Shown here one piece after another: positions 8,466 through 15,590 of a DNA stretch of 28,487 nt. Within the stretch, counting starts at the first letter, position 1. Every line of letters starts with the position of its first letter. The translations under genes and the position numbers were made by a program. The notes below the pieces were generated by a model. It saw nothing but the letters and a program-made list of their open reading frames with translations. It made no database searches and was not told the origin of the DNA. Where the stretch lies: NCBI GenBank assembly GCA_026015225.1, contig JAOZGV010000010.1, positions 1 through 28,487 on the forward strand. The letters are read 5' to 3'. Source of the stretch: Candidatus Bathyarchaeota archaeon (GTDB lineage: Archaea > Thermoproteota > Bathyarchaeia > 40CM-2-53-6 > RBG-13-38-9).

Positions 8466-9215
8466 ATGAAACTTGATGAAAAAGTTGCGCTTATTACTGG
8501 CGCAAGTCGTGGAATCGGTCGTGCAATATCAAAAACCTTTGCATTGGAAGGGGCAAAAGTAGCTATAAACTATAACAAATCTGAGAAAGATGCTTTGAGC
8601 CTAGCAGAGGAGATAAAAGACCAAAGTGGAAAAACATTGCTTGTTAAAGCTGATGTTTCTAAATCAGATGAAGTTAAGAGAATGGTTCGGAAAACTGTCG
8701 AAAATTTTGATAGAATAGACATACTTGTCAACAATGCAGGCATTCTTATTCCAGTAACATTTCTCGATACTACCGAACAAATTTGGGATAAAACGATGGA
8801 AATTAACATAAAAGGCGCTTTTCTATGTTCCAAAGAAATTGCTCCCATCATGTTGAATCAGGGGAAGGGCAAGATAATAAATATAGCCTCAATAAGTGGA
8901 TTGGCAGAGAGAGCAGCCGTAAGGGATACTGCTTATGTAGTCTCAAAGTCCGCATTAATTGGATTGACCCGCTCCCTTGCAGTAAATCTAGGACCAGACA
9001 TCAGTGTTAATGCTATTTGCCCAGGTCTTACGGATACCGATATGGCGACTTCTTTAGGTCATGAACGGGTGAGGGTAGGCGTAGAAGAATCTATTCTTAA
9101 AAGAATTGCCAAACCTGAGGATATAGCTAGGACGGCACTATTTCTAGCATCAGATGATTCGGACATCATAACTGGAGAAATACTAACTTTAGCTGGCGGC
9201 AAAGCAATGAGGTAA
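8466..9215 (+). CDS. short-chain dehydrogenase/reductase (FabG-like)
   Basis: This is a classical SDR of 249 residues using NAD(P)H. The nucleotide-binding motif TGASRGIG is at 11-18, the NNAG motif at 89-92, and the catalytic set is Ser142 or Ser144, Tyr157 and Lys161 (YVVSK). The C-terminal ASDDSDIITGEILTLAGG is the usual SDR ending. The class oxidises or reduces secondary alcohols on sugars, hydroxyacids or acyl thioesters. Sharing a promoter region with the LarA homologue, and lying near the gulonate-dehydrogenase-like gene, suggests hydroxyacid or sugar-acid oxidation, which is inference. The start ATG follows AGGGGAT at suitable spacing. SDR sequence alone does not fix the substrate. 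Confidence 0.85.
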   Translation: MKLDEKVALITGASRGIGRAISKTFALEGAKVAINYNKSEKDALSLAEEIKDQSGKTLLVKADVSKSDEVKRMVRKTVENFDRIDILVNNAGILIPVTFLDTTEQIWDKTMEINIKGAFLCSKEIAPIMLNQGKGKIINIASISGLAERAAVRDTAYVVSKSALIGLTRSLAVNLGPDISVNAICPGLTDTDMATSLGHERVRVGVEESILKRIAKPEDIARTALFLASDDSDIITGEILTLAGGKAMR

Positions 9216-9306
9216 CATGTTTTATTCCTTTTTTGAAATATTTTCATATACGTAAATTTACCTGAGATGCAAATAAAGAGTAATTAATGAATTAGAGAGA
9301 AATATT

Positions 9307-9969
9307 ATGAATGAACTAAAAGTTCTATTGATAGGGGGAGGAAATAAGAAACTCCATGACTTCTCAGTAATGGGTCCGATTTTTAAAGAATTTCTTGAAA
9401 AATTCGGTATGAGAATTACATTAACCGAAGATCTCGATATGTTCTTACCTAATGAAATTAGAAAATTCCATGTGATCCTTTGTTACACTATGGGGAGAGA
9501 GTTAAATTCTGAACAAGAAAAAGGGCTTTTGGATGCTATTATAGGAGCGCCATGGGGAGACACAGGCGATCCTAAAGGATTTGTTGGTGTTCATTGTGCA
9601 TCAAGTTCTTTTTTAAACTCTCAGAAATATCTGCGAATGCTTAGTGGCAAATTTCTTACTCATCCGCCTTTAGGAGAAATTTATGATTTTAAAATTACAA
9701 ATCCAAACCATCCTATCATGGAAGGAATAAAAAATTTTTCATTGAAAGATGAACTTTATCTTTTCGAGACATACCCGCCCTTTGATTTGCTCATGACAAG
9801 CGAATATAAGGAATTTTCTAGGCCAATTACATGGGTAAAATCCTATGGATTGGGTCGTGTTTTTTATACAGCTTTAGGACATAGTGAAGAACAGATAAAA
9901 AACAAGATATTTCAAAGAATTATAATAAACGCAATTTATTGGACTTCGCAAAAGGATAGACCAAGATAA
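9307..9969 (+). CDS. ThuA-domain protein
   Basis: This is a ThuA-like protein (glutamine-amidotransferase-like fold, Pfam ThuA) of 220 residues, the normal size for a single domain. Marks seen are LLIGGGNKKLHDF near the start, GFVGVHCASSSF at about 91-102, the segment GKFLTHPPLGEIYDFKITNPNHPIMEGI, and PITWVKSYGLGRVFYTALGHSEE near the end, which is the most diagnostic. ThuA members lie in sugar-utilisation operons and the biochemical role is still vague; in rhizobia it is linked to disaccharide 3-keto intermediates. The position after the SDR, 91 nt downstream on the same strand, fits a sugar-oxidation module. The start ATG has no strong ribosome-binding site. A remnant rhodanese frame begins right after the stop. 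Confidence 0.8.
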   Translation: MNELKVLLIGGGNKKLHDFSVMGPIFKEFLEKFGMRITLTEDLDMFLPNEIRKFHVILCYTMGRELNSEQEKGLLDAIIGAPWGDTGDPKGFVGVHCASSSFLNSQKYLRMLSGKFLTHPPLGEIYDFKITNPNHPIMEGIKNFSLKDELYLFETYPPFDLLMTSEYKEFSRPITWVKSYGLGRVFYTALGHSEEQIKNKIFQRIIINAIYWTSQKDRPR

Positions 9970-10193
9970 ATATAATCCTTCCTCATGCTTTAAGTACTTC
10001 TACGAAGGAAGCGCGCGCTCCATTAGTTGACCTAGGAAGCAGTTCAATCGATATTAACAAAGATAAAGAATTGATTGTATTCTGTATGGCAAGTCTTCGT
10101 GCTTATGAAGCCCAGCTTATACTGAAGAGCAAGGGCTATTCAGATGTTAAATTCTTAGACAGTGGAGTCATTGCTTGGCCATTTTATCTTTAA
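9964..10193 (+). pseudogene. rhodanese-domain remnant, no start codon
   Basis: Directly after the ThuA stop, another frame is open and ends at TAA 10191-10193. It reads APLVDLGSSSID, then KELIVFCMASLRAYEAQLIL, then KSKGYSDVKFLDSGVIAWP. This is the C-terminal half of a rhodanese domain like those attached to CoA-disulfide reductases (VDxR, active-site loop with Cys, GG-x-x-AWP). The frame has a stop upstream at about 9957 and no ATG, GTG or TTG before the conserved VDLG. The loop C-x-x-G-x-R has become C-M-A-S-L-R and the GG before AWP is SG. I read it as the decayed end of a lost gene. A GCGCGCGC run sits at 10011-10018. Confidence 0.65.
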
Positions 10194-10256
10194 GTAGACA
10201 TATATTTTAACAAAAAAATAAATAACATCAATTTATGAAATAGTCTTGGTGATTTT

Positions 10257-10640
10257 ATGGATAAAATTGTAATTCAAACAGATAAAGCGGTAAAGCCTGG
10301 AGGCCCATATTCACAGGGTATAAAGGTCGGAGATACGATCTATGTGGCTGGTTTTGTCGGCATAAGTCCTGAAACGGGTAAAGTTGTTGAAGGTGGTATC
10401 AAGGAACAAGCAACTCAAGTAATGGAGAATGTCAAGGCAGTACTAGAAGCTGGAGGCTCTTCTATGAGTGATGTTGTGAAAACCACTGTTTTCTTAACAA
10501 GAATGGAAGATTTTGGTGGAATGAACGAAGTCTATAAGGCTTATTTTCCGAATGCCCCACCAGTTAGAACGACGGTAGGAGTCAAACTTCCATTACAGGA
10601 ACTTCTTATCGAAATTGATGTAATAGCCAGCACAAAATAA
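10257..10640 (+). CDS. ridA: RidA family enamine/imine deaminase
   Basis: RidA hydrolyses reactive 2-aminoacrylate and related imines, protecting PLP enzymes. The 127-residue length, GGPYSQGIKVGDTIYVAG near the start (Tyr18), GGIKEQATQVMENVKAVLEAGG, and Arg104 in PPVRTTVGV, which binds the carboxylate, are all canonical. The start ATG is preceded by GGTGA with normal spacing. It is monocistronic, bounded upstream by the rhodanese remnant and downstream by a convergent radical SAM gene with a shared terminator palindrome. Nothing odd is seen. Confidence 0.9.
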   Translation: MDKIVIQTDKAVKPGGPYSQGIKVGDTIYVAGFVGISPETGKVVEGGIKEQATQVMENVKAVLEAGGSSMSDVVKTTVFLTRMEDFGGMNEVYKAYFPNAPPVRTTVGVKLPLQELLIEIDVIASTK

Positions 10641-10672
10641 TTTGATAAATTTTATCAAATTTTTTTTATTTT
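10639..10672. terminator. bidirectional palindromic terminator
   Basis: An 11-bp inverted repeat at 10639-10661 (arms AATTTGATAAA and TTTATCAAATT, 1-nt centre) is followed by T runs to 10677. It lies between the convergent ridA and radical SAM genes. AT-only stems are weak, but the T runs match archaeal intrinsic termination. Confidence 0.5.
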
Positions 10673-10707
10673 TTTTAATTGTGTAATAGAAAATAATCAC
10701 TTTGGAA

Positions 10708-12213
10708 TTATTTCGCTGTTAATTTAGGTTCCCTTTTCTTTTTAAGAAATTCATTATAAGGTACAGAGTATTCCTTCTCTATATTGGACCGGTGTATAGA
10801 ATTCATAGAGCAGAATGGTCGAATCGTGCCATCAGGTAATCCGTAATGTATTACACATTGCTGCAACCTATCAATATCGAAGTTATAGGGATCCATGAAG
10901 TGCATACAACCAACCATAACGATCCTTCTCATGAAATTTCCTAGAGCCGTATAACTTCCAGTGCTAAGAATCGGCCATAACAAGCTTTTTACTATATTTG
11001 CTTTTACATGTCGCAAAGATGCCAAAGCATAAAACCTTCCACGTAGTTTATGACCCTTAGATAGTTCTTTGTGGACTTTCATCATGCTGTTAAAGAATTT
11101 TTCAACGTTAGCAAGTTTCGTGATTGGAACCCATTCATCCTCTTTTAGTTTAAATAGAAATGTGGCAACACCACACCAAGGACTTGTTGTAAATGCTACA
11201 TATCTTCTATGCTTTAAAGAACCAACCGCCAGGGAAATAGGTACGACCGATGGAACTGGAAAGAAGTCTTTAGCTTCTACCAACTTATTAGTTTGTTTTT
11301 CGGCCAGATCTATAAAATCAGTTGTGTTGATTCTCATCGATCTTCTTTCTTCCGGATTGATTCTTCCAGTGATCGATACCGGTTGAACATTTATACATCT
11401 AATAACATCATGATTTTTCATTGCGAATTTTATTATTTCGCCGATTTGGTGATCATTGACGCCTTTTACCAGCGTAACTACCAGAACGATACTTCCTAAG
11501 CCAATTTTCCTAGCATTCTCAATTACTTTAAGTTTTGTATCGAGAAGGGGCAGACCCCTTGTCTTCTCATATATATCATTGGAAAGTCCATCAAATTGCA
11601 GATAGATCGTATCCAATCCAGCATCATAAGTCCTTTTAAAGAAATCCATATCATTGGCGAATCTTACTCCATTTGTGTTTACTTCGATATGGACGAATCC
11701 TTCTTCTCTGGCCATCTTAAGGATGTCAGGGAGGTCGTCTCTAAGAGTCGGTTCTCCTCCACTTAATTGAAGTGCTGGAGGCGGGACTGGGCTATTTGAT
11801 CTAAGATTCTTTACAATGTTTCTAACCTGTTCAAATGAGAGGTCATAAACATATCCAGATTCAGCCGCATTTGCAAAACAGATCGGGCATCTTAAATTAC
11901 ATCTATTTGTCAGATCTATTATTGCCAAGACTGTGTGAGATTTGTGATTTGGACATATGCCGCAATCAAAAGGGCATTCTTTTTCCACAGATGTTCGGGG
12001 ATTTTCGATTCCATCTCCTTTGTGTGAAAATTTTTCGGCCCATAAATACTGTTCTGGTGAGGAAAATGTATAAGTATCTTCACAATAACCGTGGTCTTTA
12101 CATTCTTTCCTTATCTTGACTTTGTCATCTTTATCGATAAAAAGTTCAGCATCGACTACCTTTAGACAAACAGGACATAGACTCTTTGTTTTCCTCAACA
12201 CACTTTCTGACAT
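10708..12213 (-). CDS. tes: tetraether lipid synthase (Tes)-like radical SAM protein
   Basis: The protein resembles the archaeal MJ0619/Tes family, radical SAM enzymes that couple two archaeol tails to make membrane-spanning GDGT lipids. The N-terminal Cys set (Cys13, 16, 38, 44, then 80, 84, 87 in ECPFDCGICPNHKSHTVLA) precedes the radical SAM motif CNLRCPIC (Cys105, 109, 112). Next come LQLSGGEPTLRDD (about 148-160), NTNGVRFA, TIYLQFDGL and NVQPVSITGRINPEER, all close to what I remember of MJ0619. The C-terminal part adds Cys residues (SPWCG, VGCMHFMDPYNFD, LQQCVIHYG, IRPFCSMN), consistent with extra metal sites. The 501-residue length fits. Some homologues are mislabelled as pterin methyltransferases. 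The gene is divergent from a TrmB-type regulator. The substrate assignment rests on family memory. Confidence 0.75.
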   Translation of the reverse strand: MSESVLRKTKSLCPVCLKVVDAELFIDKDDKVKIRKECKDHGYCEDTYTFSSPEQYLWAEKFSHKGDGIENPRTSVEKECPFDCGICPNHKSHTVLAIIDLTNRCNLRCPICFANAAESGYVYDLSFEQVRNIVKNLRSNSPVPPPALQLSGGEPTLRDDLPDILKMAREEGFVHIEVNTNGVRFANDMDFFKRTYDAGLDTIYLQFDGLSNDIYEKTRGLPLLDTKLKVIENARKIGLGSIVLVVTLVKGVNDHQIGEIIKFAMKNHDVIRCINVQPVSITGRINPEERRSMRINTTDFIDLAEKQTNKLVEAKDFFPVPSVVPISLAVGSLKHRRYVAFTTSPWCGVATFLFKLKEDEWVPITKLANVEKFFNSMMKVHKELSKGHKLRGRFYALASLRHVKANIVKSLLWPILSTGSYTALGNFMRRIVMVGCMHFMDPYNFDIDRLQQCVIHYGLPDGTIRPFCSMNSIHRSNIEKEYSVPYNEFLKKKREPKLTAK

Positions 12214-12261
12214 ATCTAATCTCCAGTAATTAATCGAAAATTCTTAATTGCAAACGCTGCA

Positions 12262-12318
12262 TATACCTATATGAATCTTTTCATACAACACATATAAGAA
12301 GAAGTGTGTAAATAAGAA
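12262..12318 (+). promoter_or_regulatory. TATA box with overlapping inverted repeat ahead of TrmB gene
   Basis: CATATAAG at 12291-12298 lies about 25 nt before ATG 12319, so that mRNA is probably nearly leaderless. TACAACACA (12284-12292) and AGTGTGTA (12303-12310) form an imperfect inverted repeat flanking the TATA box. This is a plausible operator for the regulator itself. Confidence 0.4.
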
Positions 12319-13074
12319 ATGTTTGTTACCGAGAGAACTAAAAAAGCCATGCAAGATTTTGGACTTACTGATTACGAAACTCGAATTTACTTAACTCTCC
12401 TTCAATATGAAGAAATGGCAGCCTCTGAGATAAGTAAAACTGCAAATGTGCCTTTTTCAAGAGTGTATGAGATATTATCGGATCTAGAGAAAAAAGGATG
12501 GATAGAATCTAATGACAGTAGACCAAAAAATTACAGGGCGAGACCACCTCTAATTGCTCTTGAGAATACGAAAAGTAGTATAGAAAGAGTTCAAAAAATG
12601 AATGAAAATCAGATCTTGGGTGAACTGCAACCATTATTTGAGAATAAGGAGAGTTTTGAAAGACCAGAAATATGGATAGTCAGAGGAGAAAACAACATTA
12701 TTGAAAGGGCCAAAGATACCATAAGCCAATCAAGAAAGGAAGTTCTGTTAGCACTACCCTTCGTTACAAAGAACATCTCTGAGAACGTTTCTCCACTACT
12801 AATCTATCTGAAATCTCGTGGAATCAAAGTTACAATACTTGCCTCAGATGCTAGTTTAAAAATACTAAAAAAATTCAACCAGATAGCTGAAATTAGGGTC
12901 AGGGACAAGATGTTTGGTGGCGGCATAATCTCTGATTCAAAAGAAGTTTTCTTATTACTGGGAGGAGACTCTGGAAGTAGTGAACCTATAGCCATCTGTT
13001 CTTCTCACGTTAGTCTTGCAAAATTTGCTAAAGAATACTTTGAGTGGCTTTTTAATACATCAAAAAGAATTTGA
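12319..13074 (+). CDS. TrmB-family transcriptional regulator
   Basis: This is a sugar- or metabolite-responsive regulator of the TrmB type. Residues 10-75 are the winged helix (FGLTDYETRIYLTLLQYEEMAASEIS, then FSRVYEILSDLEKKGWIE), a short coiled segment follows, and residues 115-250 form the TrmB effector-binding region related to phospholipase-D folds (EIWIVRGENNIIERAKDTI, later LLALPF). The 251-residue length is that of short members without the full sugar-binding C-terminal domain. It is divergent from the Tes-like gene with a 105-nt shared spacer, so it may control that gene as well as itself. The ligand is unknown. Confidence 0.85.
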   Translation: MFVTERTKKAMQDFGLTDYETRIYLTLLQYEEMAASEISKTANVPFSRVYEILSDLEKKGWIESNDSRPKNYRARPPLIALENTKSSIERVQKMNENQILGELQPLFENKESFERPEIWIVRGENNIIERAKDTISQSRKEVLLALPFVTKNISENVSPLLIYLKSRGIKVTILASDASLKILKKFNQIAEIRVRDKMFGGGIISDSKEVFLLLGGDSGSSEPIAICSSHVSLAKFAKEYFEWLFNTSKRI

Positions 13075-13206
13075 AAGATATAAATTCCTTTTCAATATTT
13101 GGTGAACCGAATAAGTTAAAAATTAAGATTCAATTTATATTGAAAGTTTAATGAGATAAGTTCGTATAATGCTATCTCTAATGGGGTCGTCGTCTAGCTT
13201 GGTTTA

Positions 13207-13225
13207 GGCGTCAAATCCGCCAAAA
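13207..13225 (+). other. tRNA-Pro intron 1 (D arm, about position 21/22)
   Basis: The 19-nt insert lies before the 3' strand of the D stem. It contains a GGCG/CGCC hairpin. Boundaries may slide by up to 2 nt because GG borders both ends. Confidence 0.6.
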
Positions 13226-13234
13226 GGATACCAG

Positions 13235-13255
13235 AGCTCAAAGTTGAGCGGTGAA
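13235..13255 (+). other. tRNA-Pro intron 2 (position 30/31)
   Basis: The 21-nt insert has a GCTC/GAGC inner helix. Bulge AGA, 4-bp helix TACC/GGTG and bulge AAC form a bulge-helix-bulge, with cuts after AG and after AA as the splicing endonuclease expects. Confidence 0.7.
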
Positions 13256-13263
13256 CCTGGGGA

Positions 13264-13277
13264 GTTTAACCCAGAGC
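13264..13277 (+). other. tRNA-Pro intron 3 (position 38/39)
   Basis: In this 14-nt insert the intron segment CCCAG pairs with exon CTGGG (the anticodon). That gives a relaxed bulge-helix-loop rather than a full bulge-helix-bulge. Confidence 0.65.
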
Positions 13278-13298
13278 GCTGGCGATCGTGGGTTCAAA

Positions 13299-13315
13299 AG
13301 GAAAAATCCTGAAAA
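13299..13315 (+). other. tRNA-Pro intron 4 (T loop, about position 59/60)
   Basis: The 17-nt insert has an inner helix AGGA/TCCT. A TTC/GAA helix is flanked by AAA and AAT bulges directly on the T stem. Boundaries may slide by 1-3 nt within the A runs. Confidence 0.65.
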
Positions 13316-13392
13316 TCCCACCGACCCCACTTCAATATAATTTTCAATCTTGATCAACCTTTTCAGATAAGTATTAGTTTGGTGAAATTATC

Positions 13393-14376
13393 ATGGAAAA
13401 TATTATTCTGGATTGCGATCCTGGAATTGACGATGCTATTGCAATAATACTTGCACTAAAATCCAAGAATTGTAAAATAAAAGCAATAACAACCGTTACT
13501 GGAAATACATACAGTGAGGTCGGCACTAGAAATGTAATCAAACTTTTCTATCTGTTGGGAATAGATTGGTTTGCGATTGAACGCCCGCCAATAGCTGAAG
13601 GTTCAAAATTACCTTTATCCGGGAGAATGAATTTCGCTGGTAGTAAGCAAGTTCACGGACTGGATGGTTTTGGAAATACTGAGGATTTGTTCGATGAATA
13701 TAAAATTCCCAAAAAGATACAGACCGAATACGATGCAATGGATTTGATTGATTCAACAGTATCAGAAAGTGAAGAACCGATCACATTGGTTACTTTGGGT
13801 CCATTGACAAACATAGCAAGGGTCATAGAAAAAGATCCTTCAATCATCAGGAAGTTAAAAAAAGTTATAATCATGGGAGGTGCAATTGAGGTACCAGGTA
13901 ACGTTTCGCCCGGTGCTGAATTCAACATATACACAGACCCTGAAGCTGCAAGAACGATTTTTCTTTCAGGATTGCCAATTCTCCTTGTTCCGCTTGATGT
14001 GACTAAGAGATACACGCTCACTAAAAATGATATTTCTGAAATTATAGATGTGGATAGCCCTGTAACTAATTTTATTAACAAGGCGCTTAGTTATTACATG
14101 AGGATTACCAGAATTCGTGAAGGATTTGAAGAGGACGCATGCTTTCTGCATGATGCACTTGCAATGGGAATTGCAATTGACGAGAGACTTAGAAAGACGA
14201 TCAAAACTAAGAGATATTTTGTTGATGTTGAAACAAAGGGATTGTTATCTTCCGGCCAGACAATAGCAGATAGAAGAAGAGTACCTGAGTTTAAGGAGTA
14301 TGGAGCCACGGACATATGCTTAGATATTGACTTTCCAAAATTTGTAAAATTCTTGACAAGAATTATTTTGGACTAA
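13393..14376 (+). CDS. inosine-uridine-type nucleoside hydrolase
   Basis: It hydrolyses the N-glycosidic bond of ribonucleosides to base plus ribose (purine/pyrimidine salvage), or possibly a related substrate. The calcium-binding signature DCDPGIDDA (Asp7, 9, 13, 14) opens the protein. TLGPLTNIA and IIMGGA follow at the usual positions, with FNIYTDPEAA after them, and FLHDALAMGIA contributes the catalytic His/Asp near residue 255. The 327-residue length is normal. GGTGA at about 13380 gives a clear Shine-Dalgarno for ATG 13393. The gene starts 63 nt after tRNA-Pro. The remnant on the other strand overlaps its last codons. Confidence 0.9.
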   Translation: MENIILDCDPGIDDAIAIILALKSKNCKIKAITTVTGNTYSEVGTRNVIKLFYLLGIDWFAIERPPIAEGSKLPLSGRMNFAGSKQVHGLDGFGNTEDLFDEYKIPKKIQTEYDAMDLIDSTVSESEEPITLVTLGPLTNIARVIEKDPSIIRKLKKVIIMGGAIEVPGNVSPGAEFNIYTDPEAARTIFLSGLPILLVPLDVTKRYTLTKNDISEIIDVDSPVTNFINKALSYYMRITRIREGFEEDACFLHDALAMGIAIDERLRKTIKTKRYFVDVETKGLLSSGQTIADRRRVPEFKEYGATDICLDIDFPKFVKFLTRIILD

Positions 14377-14542
14377 AATGCAATAGCAACATTGTATTAC
14401 CTGAAGTGATATGAATAATATTTCTTGTTGCTATTGATGATAGATGAAGGCGCTTCTGTAAAAGATAGAGAATTCCAATTATCATGAACAAAATAACATA
14501 GACTAAAAGAACTAAAACAATATCAACTAAAGAGAATTGCAT
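14363..14542 (-). pseudogene. truncated N-terminus of a polyprenol/phytol-kinase-like (VTE5/dolichol kinase) protein
   Basis: A 59-codon frame starts at ATG 14542 and stops at TAA 14363-14365, inside the antisense of the nucleoside hydrolase end. It has one long hydrophobic helix (about 5-29) followed by ATRNIIHITSGN. An Arg-x-x-x-His-Ile-x-x-Gly motif after the first membrane helix is typical of the CTP-dependent dolichol/phytol kinase family (COG0170). The full family has about 200 residues and six or more helices, so only the first is left. It points away from the DUF92 gene at 14655; in plants and Sulfolobales the DUF92 (VTE6-like) kinase acts after a VTE5-like kinase. It could be a genuine small membrane protein instead. 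Confidence 0.4.
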
Positions 14543-14654
14543 CGATATCCATCTTTTAATTTATGAATTTTATCTCAAAACTTAGATAGAGAGAATATAA
14601 CTTAAAATAATTGGATTTAAGGTTGAAATTACTATTCATTGAGGTCTTTAAAAT

Positions 14655-15476
14655 TTGGATTTATTATCTTTGTCTGTTGGTTTGTTTATCATCCTTATTT
14701 TGGGACTATTATCGTTAAAAGTTGGAATTGTTGATCATTCTGGTTTGATTGCGGGGGTTTTGGTTGGCATTCCAATCATCATTGCACCCCAAGACGGATT
14801 AAAATGGTTCATATTGGTGTTAGCTTTTCATATTGTAGCCGCACAGTTTACAAAATACAAATACGAAGTAAAGAGAAGAAAGGATACTGCACAAGAGAAA
14901 GGCGGCGCCAGAGGATGGCGGAATGTGATAGCCAATGGTGCTACAGCGATACTTATGGCGTTATGTAGTGGAATCTGGGGGAATCCCATCTTCCTTGCAG
15001 GTTTTATTGGAGCAGTTGCAACGTCTACTTCAGATACGTTAGCGACAGAGATAGGTTTGTTGAACCCAAAATCACCTAGATTGATCACCCATTTGAATAA
15101 AAAAGTCCCTCCAGGGACTTCTGGAGGCATTACCATCCTAGGAGAATTAGCAACAATACTGGGTTCATTATTAATTGGATTGTTAGCTTGGGTGCTTGGA
15201 TTTGACGGGTATCTTTTGGAATGGAGTTCTATAATACTAATATTTATTGCTTTAATAGCAGGTTTTGCTGGTTCTACATTTGATAGTTTTCTAGGGGCTT
15301 CATTTCAGGGCATATATAGGTGCATTATCTGTGGAAAGATAACAGAAAACAAAGTACATTGTAAAAGAAATGCAAACCAGATTAGAGGATTCGGGTTGCT
15401 GGATAATAATTTAGTCAATTTGACTTCTACTATCGTAGGAGCAATTTCAGCTATGTTAATTTTTAGTATTGTGTAA
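14655..15476 (+). CDS. DUF92/TMEM19 family membrane protein, candidate isoprenyl-phosphate kinase (VTE6-like)
   Basis: This is an integral membrane protein with about six helices. DUF92 marks are GGARGWRNVIANG (about 83-95), ATSTSDTLATEIG (about 121-133), PRLITHLNKKVPPGTSGGIT, and GFAGSTFDSFLGASFQGIYRC followed by a CxxC pair. Plant VTE6 and the Sulfolobus homologue phosphorylate phytyl or geranylgeranyl phosphate with CTP to make the diphosphate, recycling isoprenoid chains for lipid synthesis. That role is likely but not proven here. The start is TTG 14655, placed 9 nt after GAGGT (14641-14645). The thiolase follows 111 nt downstream on the same strand. Confidence 0.8.
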   Translation: MDLLSLSVGLFIILILGLLSLKVGIVDHSGLIAGVLVGIPIIIAPQDGLKWFILVLAFHIVAAQFTKYKYEVKRRKDTAQEKGGARGWRNVIANGATAILMALCSGIWGNPIFLAGFIGAVATSTSDTLATEIGLLNPKSPRLITHLNKKVPPGTSGGITILGELATILGSLLIGLLAWVLGFDGYLLEWSSIILIFIALIAGFAGSTFDSFLGASFQGIYRCIICGKITENKVHCKRNANQIRGFGLLDNNLVNLTSTIVGAISAMLIFSIV

Positions 15477-15575
15477 AACTTCTAAATCAAGAGAGAAGAC
15501 ACATATCGATTATAAAAGATCTCTATTTTAGAATTAGACTTATAATTGAATTCTACATTTTATTTTTAATCTATT

Positions 15576-15590
15576 AAGGCGATAAATTTG
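15576..15590 (+). promoter_or_regulatory. Shine-Dalgarno deciding a TTG start for the thiolase
   Basis: AAGGCGA at 15576-15582 lies 5 nt before TTG 15588. No in-frame ATG exists near the conserved N-terminus. Confidence 0.5.

Larger units (their letters stand above)
13183..13329 (+). tRNA. tRNA-Pro(GGG), apparently interrupted by four introns
   Basis: The 7-bp acceptor stem is GGGGTCG (13183-13189) with CGACCCC (13322-13328) and discriminator A 13329. The gene is 147 nt. Removing four inserts of 19, 21, 14 and 17 nt leaves a normal 76-nt tRNA: D arm GTCT/GGAT around AGCTTGGTTTA, anticodon arm CCAGC/GCTGG (five perfect pairs) around CTGGGGA (U33, anticodon GGG, G37), variable CGATC, T arm GTGGG/CCCAC with loop TTCAAAT. 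CCA is not encoded. Without splicing the unpaired inserts block any cloverleaf. The G1-C72 start and A73 fit archaeal tRNA-Pro. Boundaries of the first and last inserts are ambiguous by 1-3 nt. Presence of a tRNA is very likely; the four-intron reading is a structural inference. Confidence 0.8.

Noticed and set aside
10708..12213. Pterin dimethyltransferase annotation
   Set aside because: That label for the MJ0619 family predates the tetraether synthase assignment; Cys layout and motifs fit the Tes-like reading.
13183..13329. Alternative reading as tRNA-Leu(CAA) or an anticodon arm with stem TGAAC/GTTTA
   Set aside because: The first needs a class II variable arm and mispaired stem; the second leaves a 19-nt variable region. 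The four-intron model gives all perfect stems and normal loops.
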